Below are positions 6,247 through 8,065 of a stretch of 8,065 bases of DNA, piece by piece. Origin of the DNA: Vulcanococcus sp. SFB_649D_100_25 (GTDB taxonomy: Bacteria; Cyanobacteriota; Cyanobacteriia; PCC-6307; Cyanobiaceae). Within the stretch, counting starts at the first letter, position 1; each line of letters starts with the position of its first letter. Where the stretch lies: assembly GCA_030833825.1 (NCBI GenBank), contig JAURGL010000075.1, forward strand, positions 1-8,065, read 5' to 3'. The position numbers and the translations under genes are program-made. Under the pieces are notes generated by a model. It did not search any database and was not told the DNA's origin. It was given only the letters and a program-made list of their open reading frames with translations.

Positions 6247-7430
6247 GCGTGGAGGGCCAGGTGCTGCGCTGGTGGCAAGCGCGACGAATCCCCCTGGCGC
6301 TGCTCCTGTTGACGCGTCAACCGGTTCGACTCGCGGTTGCCCTGGCGGGGATCAGCTTCGCCGGAATCCTGATGTTCATGCAGCTGGGATTCCGGGACGG
6401 GCTGTTTGATGCCAGCGTCACCATCCACCGGCTGTTTGATGCCGACCTGGTGCTGATCAGCCCACGCTCCACCAGTTCGGTGAGCATGGCTGGTTTCCCC
6501 AAGCGTCGTCTGGTGCAAGCGATGGCAGCACCGGAGGTGGAGGGCATCACGCCGGTTCACTGGAACCTGCTGCTTTGGCGCAATCCTGAGACCCGCGGCA
6601 CCCGCTCGATCCTCACCCTGGGTTTTGAACCCAGCGATCCCCTGTTCACGGACCCAAGCCTGGCCCCCAAGGCGCGGCTGCTGACCCAGAAAGGGAGGGT
6701 CCTCTTCGATGAGCAGTCGCGGCCAGAGTTTGGCCCCGTGGCGCAGTGGTTCAAGGCTGGCCAAACGGTGGAAAGTGAAATAGCCGGCAAGCGGGTGCGG
6801 GTGGCGGGGCTGGTGGGTCTGGGCACCTCCTTTGGGGCCGACGGCAACCTGCTCACCAGCTCGGAAACCTTTCTCGAACTGTTGCCCAACACCCCCCCCG
6901 GCAGCATCGAGGTGGGTCTGATCCGGCTCAAGCCCGGCAGTGATCCAGCCGCCGTGGCCAAGCGCCTTCAGGCGCAGCTCCCCAGTGATGTGACCGTGCT
7001 CAGCAAGCAGGGCTTCATCGATTTCGAGCAGAACTACTGGCGCACCAGCACCTCCATCGGCTTCATCTTCACCCTGGGGGCAGCCATGGGATTTGTGGTG
7101 GGCTGCGTGATCGTCTACCAGGTCCTCTACTCCGATGTGAGTGATCACCTGCCCGAATACGCCACCTTGATGGCCATGGGCTACAGGCTGATCAGCCTGC
7201 TGGGGGTGGTGGCCCGGGAGGGTCTTCTGCTGGCGGCGTTCGGCTATCTGCCCGCCTACGCGGCTGGCCAGGGCCTCTATTGGTTGGTCCGAAGCGCCAC
7301 CCAGCTGCCGGTGTTCATGGACACCACCCGCGCCGTGACCGTCTTCACGATGATCCTGGTGATGTGCATGGCTTCTGCGGGGCTGGCGATGCGCCGCCTG
7401 GCGGATGCCGATCCGGCGGAGATCTTCTGA
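6243..7430 (+). CDS. devC: DevC-type permease of an ABC exporter
   Basis: This 395-residue inner-membrane protein has the type VII (MacB/FtsX-like) topology. TM1 is at about 29-48, followed by a large periplasmic domain (about 50-265). TM2 is at about 271-294 (SIGFIFTLGAAMGFVVGCVI) and TM3 at about 318-345. TM4 is at about 364-384, ending in DADPAEIF. The segment after TM2, YSDVSDHLPEYATLMAMGY (296-314), is the cytoplasmic coupling element conserved in DevC and MacB permeases. The LTRQPVRLAVALAGISFA start and QLGFRDGLFDASV are DevC-like. It starts with GTG at 6243-6245, overlapping the devB stop by four bases (GTGA). The ATPase gene follows after five bases. It would form the transmembrane part of the pump with DevA and DevB. 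Confidence 0.93.
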   Translation: MSVEGQVLRWWQARRIPLALLLLTRQPVRLAVALAGISFAGILMFMQLGFRDGLFDASVTIHRLFDADLVLISPRSTSSVSMAGFPKRRLVQAMAAPEVEGITPVHWNLLLWRNPETRGTRSILTLGFEPSDPLFTDPSLAPKARLLTQKGRVLFDEQSRPEFGPVAQWFKAGQTVESEIAGKRVRVAGLVGLGTSFGADGNLLTSSETFLELLPNTPPGSIEVGLIRLKPGSDPAAVAKRLQAQLPSDVTVLSKQGFIDFEQNYWRTSTSIGFIFTLGAAMGFVVGCVIVYQVLYSDVSDHLPEYATLMAMGYRLISLLGVVAREGLLLAAFGYLPAYAAGQGLYWLVRSATQLPVFMDTTRAVTVFTMILVMCMASAGLAMRRLADADPAEIF

Positions 7431-7435
7431 AGCCG

Positions 7436-8065
7436 ATGGTTGCTGCAGCGATTGAACTGAAGGACTTGTCCCACTGGTATGGGGTGGGATCCATGCGCCG
7501 TCAGGTCCTGCAAGGGGTGGATCTGCGCGTGGCCGCAGGCGAGGTGGTGCTGTTGACCGGCCCCTCGGGTTGTGGCAAGACCACCCTTCTCACCCTTGTT
7601 GGAGCCCTGCGGCAGGTGCAGCAGGGTTCTGTGCAGGTGCTGGGGCGGCAGCTCGCCGGGGCCGGCCGGGGCGACCGGCAGCGGCTGCGTCGCTCCATCG
7701 GGATGATTTTTCAGGGCCACAACCTGCTGCGGTGTCTCACGGCTGAGCAGAACGTCCAGATGGGATCGGACCTGCTCCCTGGCCTTGGTTATCGGGCGCG
7801 TCGCGATCAGGCCCGCGAGTGGTTGCGCTCCGTCGGACTGGGCGATGAGCTGCACAAACTTCCCCACGACCTCTCGGGGGGGCAGAAACAGCGGGTGGCG
7901 ATTGCCCGTGCCCTTGCTGCCCATCCCCGTTTGTTGCTGGCCGATGAACCCACCGGCGCCCTGGACTCCCACACCACCGCCGAAGTGCTCGACATCTTCG
8001 ATGCCCTGCATCGCGGCGGCATGACCGTGGTGATGGTGACCCACGAAGACGATGTGGCCGCCCGG
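7436..8065 (+). CDS. devA: DevA-type ATP-binding subunit of an ABC exporter, truncated by window end
   Basis: The frame starting at ATG 7436 is open for 210 codons to the last base, with no stop, so the C-terminus lies outside the window. All nucleotide-binding motifs are visible: Walker A GPSGCGKTT (42-50), Q-loop Gln93 in IFQGHNLL, ABC signature LSGGQ (146-150, followed by KQRVAIARAL), Walker B LLLADEPTGALD (166-177) with E171, and the switch His203 in VMVTHED. DevA and MacB/LolD-type ATPases are about 220-245 residues long, so only a short tail is missing. The start is five bases after the devC stop, with a purine-rich GGCGGAGA inside the end of devC as a possible ribosome-binding site, though rather far upstream. 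It powers the DevBC pump encoded just upstream. Confidence 0.95.
   Translation, partial: MVAAAIELKDLSHWYGVGSMRRQVLQGVDLRVAAGEVVLLTGPSGCGKTTLLTLVGALRQVQQGSVQVLGRQLAGAGRGDRQRLRRSIGMIFQGHNLLRCLTAEQNVQMGSDLLPGLGYRARRDQAREWLRSVGLGDELHKLPHDLSGGQKQRVAIARALAAHPRLLLADEPTGALDSHTTAEVLDIFDALHRGGMTVVMVTHEDDVAAR

Noticed and set aside
6400..6443. GGCTGTTTGATGCC occurs twice, 30 bases apart and in frame, in devC
   Set aside because: Both copies encode LFDA within a region that looks normal for DevC, and CTGTTTGATGCC also occurs in sipA (1964-1975). Codon preference is the likely cause.
6105..7148. Long minus-strand open frame (about 347 codons) opposite devC
   Set aside because: Its composition (His, Gln, Gly and Arg rich) is typical of an antisense shadow. 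No motif is recognised, and devC on the other strand has clear family features.
7277..8044. Minus-strand open frame of 255 codons opposite the devC end and devA
   Set aside because: It is a shadow of devA, which carries every ABC ATPase motif on the + strand.

Overview
This window looks like a gene-dense piece of a GC-rich unicellular picocyanobacterium (marine or brackish Synechococcus/Cyanobium type). The main evidence is pcyA (phycocyanobilin:ferredoxin oxidoreductase), sipA (a small cyanobacterial protein known as a partner of the kinase NblS), a cyanobacterial devBCA exporter, and high-GC codon use with almost no intergenic space. The species assignment is an inference from these genes. 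No mobile element, CRISPR array, tRNA or rRNA gene was seen, and no stretch over 300 bases lacks a gene.

Layout. Bases 1 to about 110 do not match the rest. They are about 44% GC and read, on the + strand, as a glycine-rich low-complexity peptide typical of viral or adhesin structural proteins. They abut a GTPase gene that is cut off just after its P-loop, so the contig probably starts with a chimeric join. From there to 1742 the minus strand carries bioY (biotin transporter S component), lspA (signal peptidase II) and the truncated membrane-anchored GTPase, in that transcription order. sipA (1781-2014, +) diverges from bioY and ends overlapping the last bases of the next minus-strand gene. 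From 4528 down to 2004 the minus strand carries two M16 metallopeptidase-family genes in tandem. The first has the zinc site; the second has lost it but keeps the substrate-binding Arg/Tyr pair.

From 4607 to the end, the + strand carries pcyA, devB, devC and a devA that runs off the window. pcyA and devB overlap by one base (TGATG), devB and devC by four (GTGA), and devC and devA are five bases apart, so the four genes look like one transcript. devB, devC and devA supply the membrane fusion protein, permease and ATPase of one tripartite efflux pump, which would need a TolC-type outer membrane channel encoded elsewhere.

All genes except the two at the left edge and devA at the right edge appear intact. 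I found no wholly new system. The points most worth a second look are the left-edge junction, the coupling of a bilin reductase gene to an exporter operon, and the complementary M16 pair.
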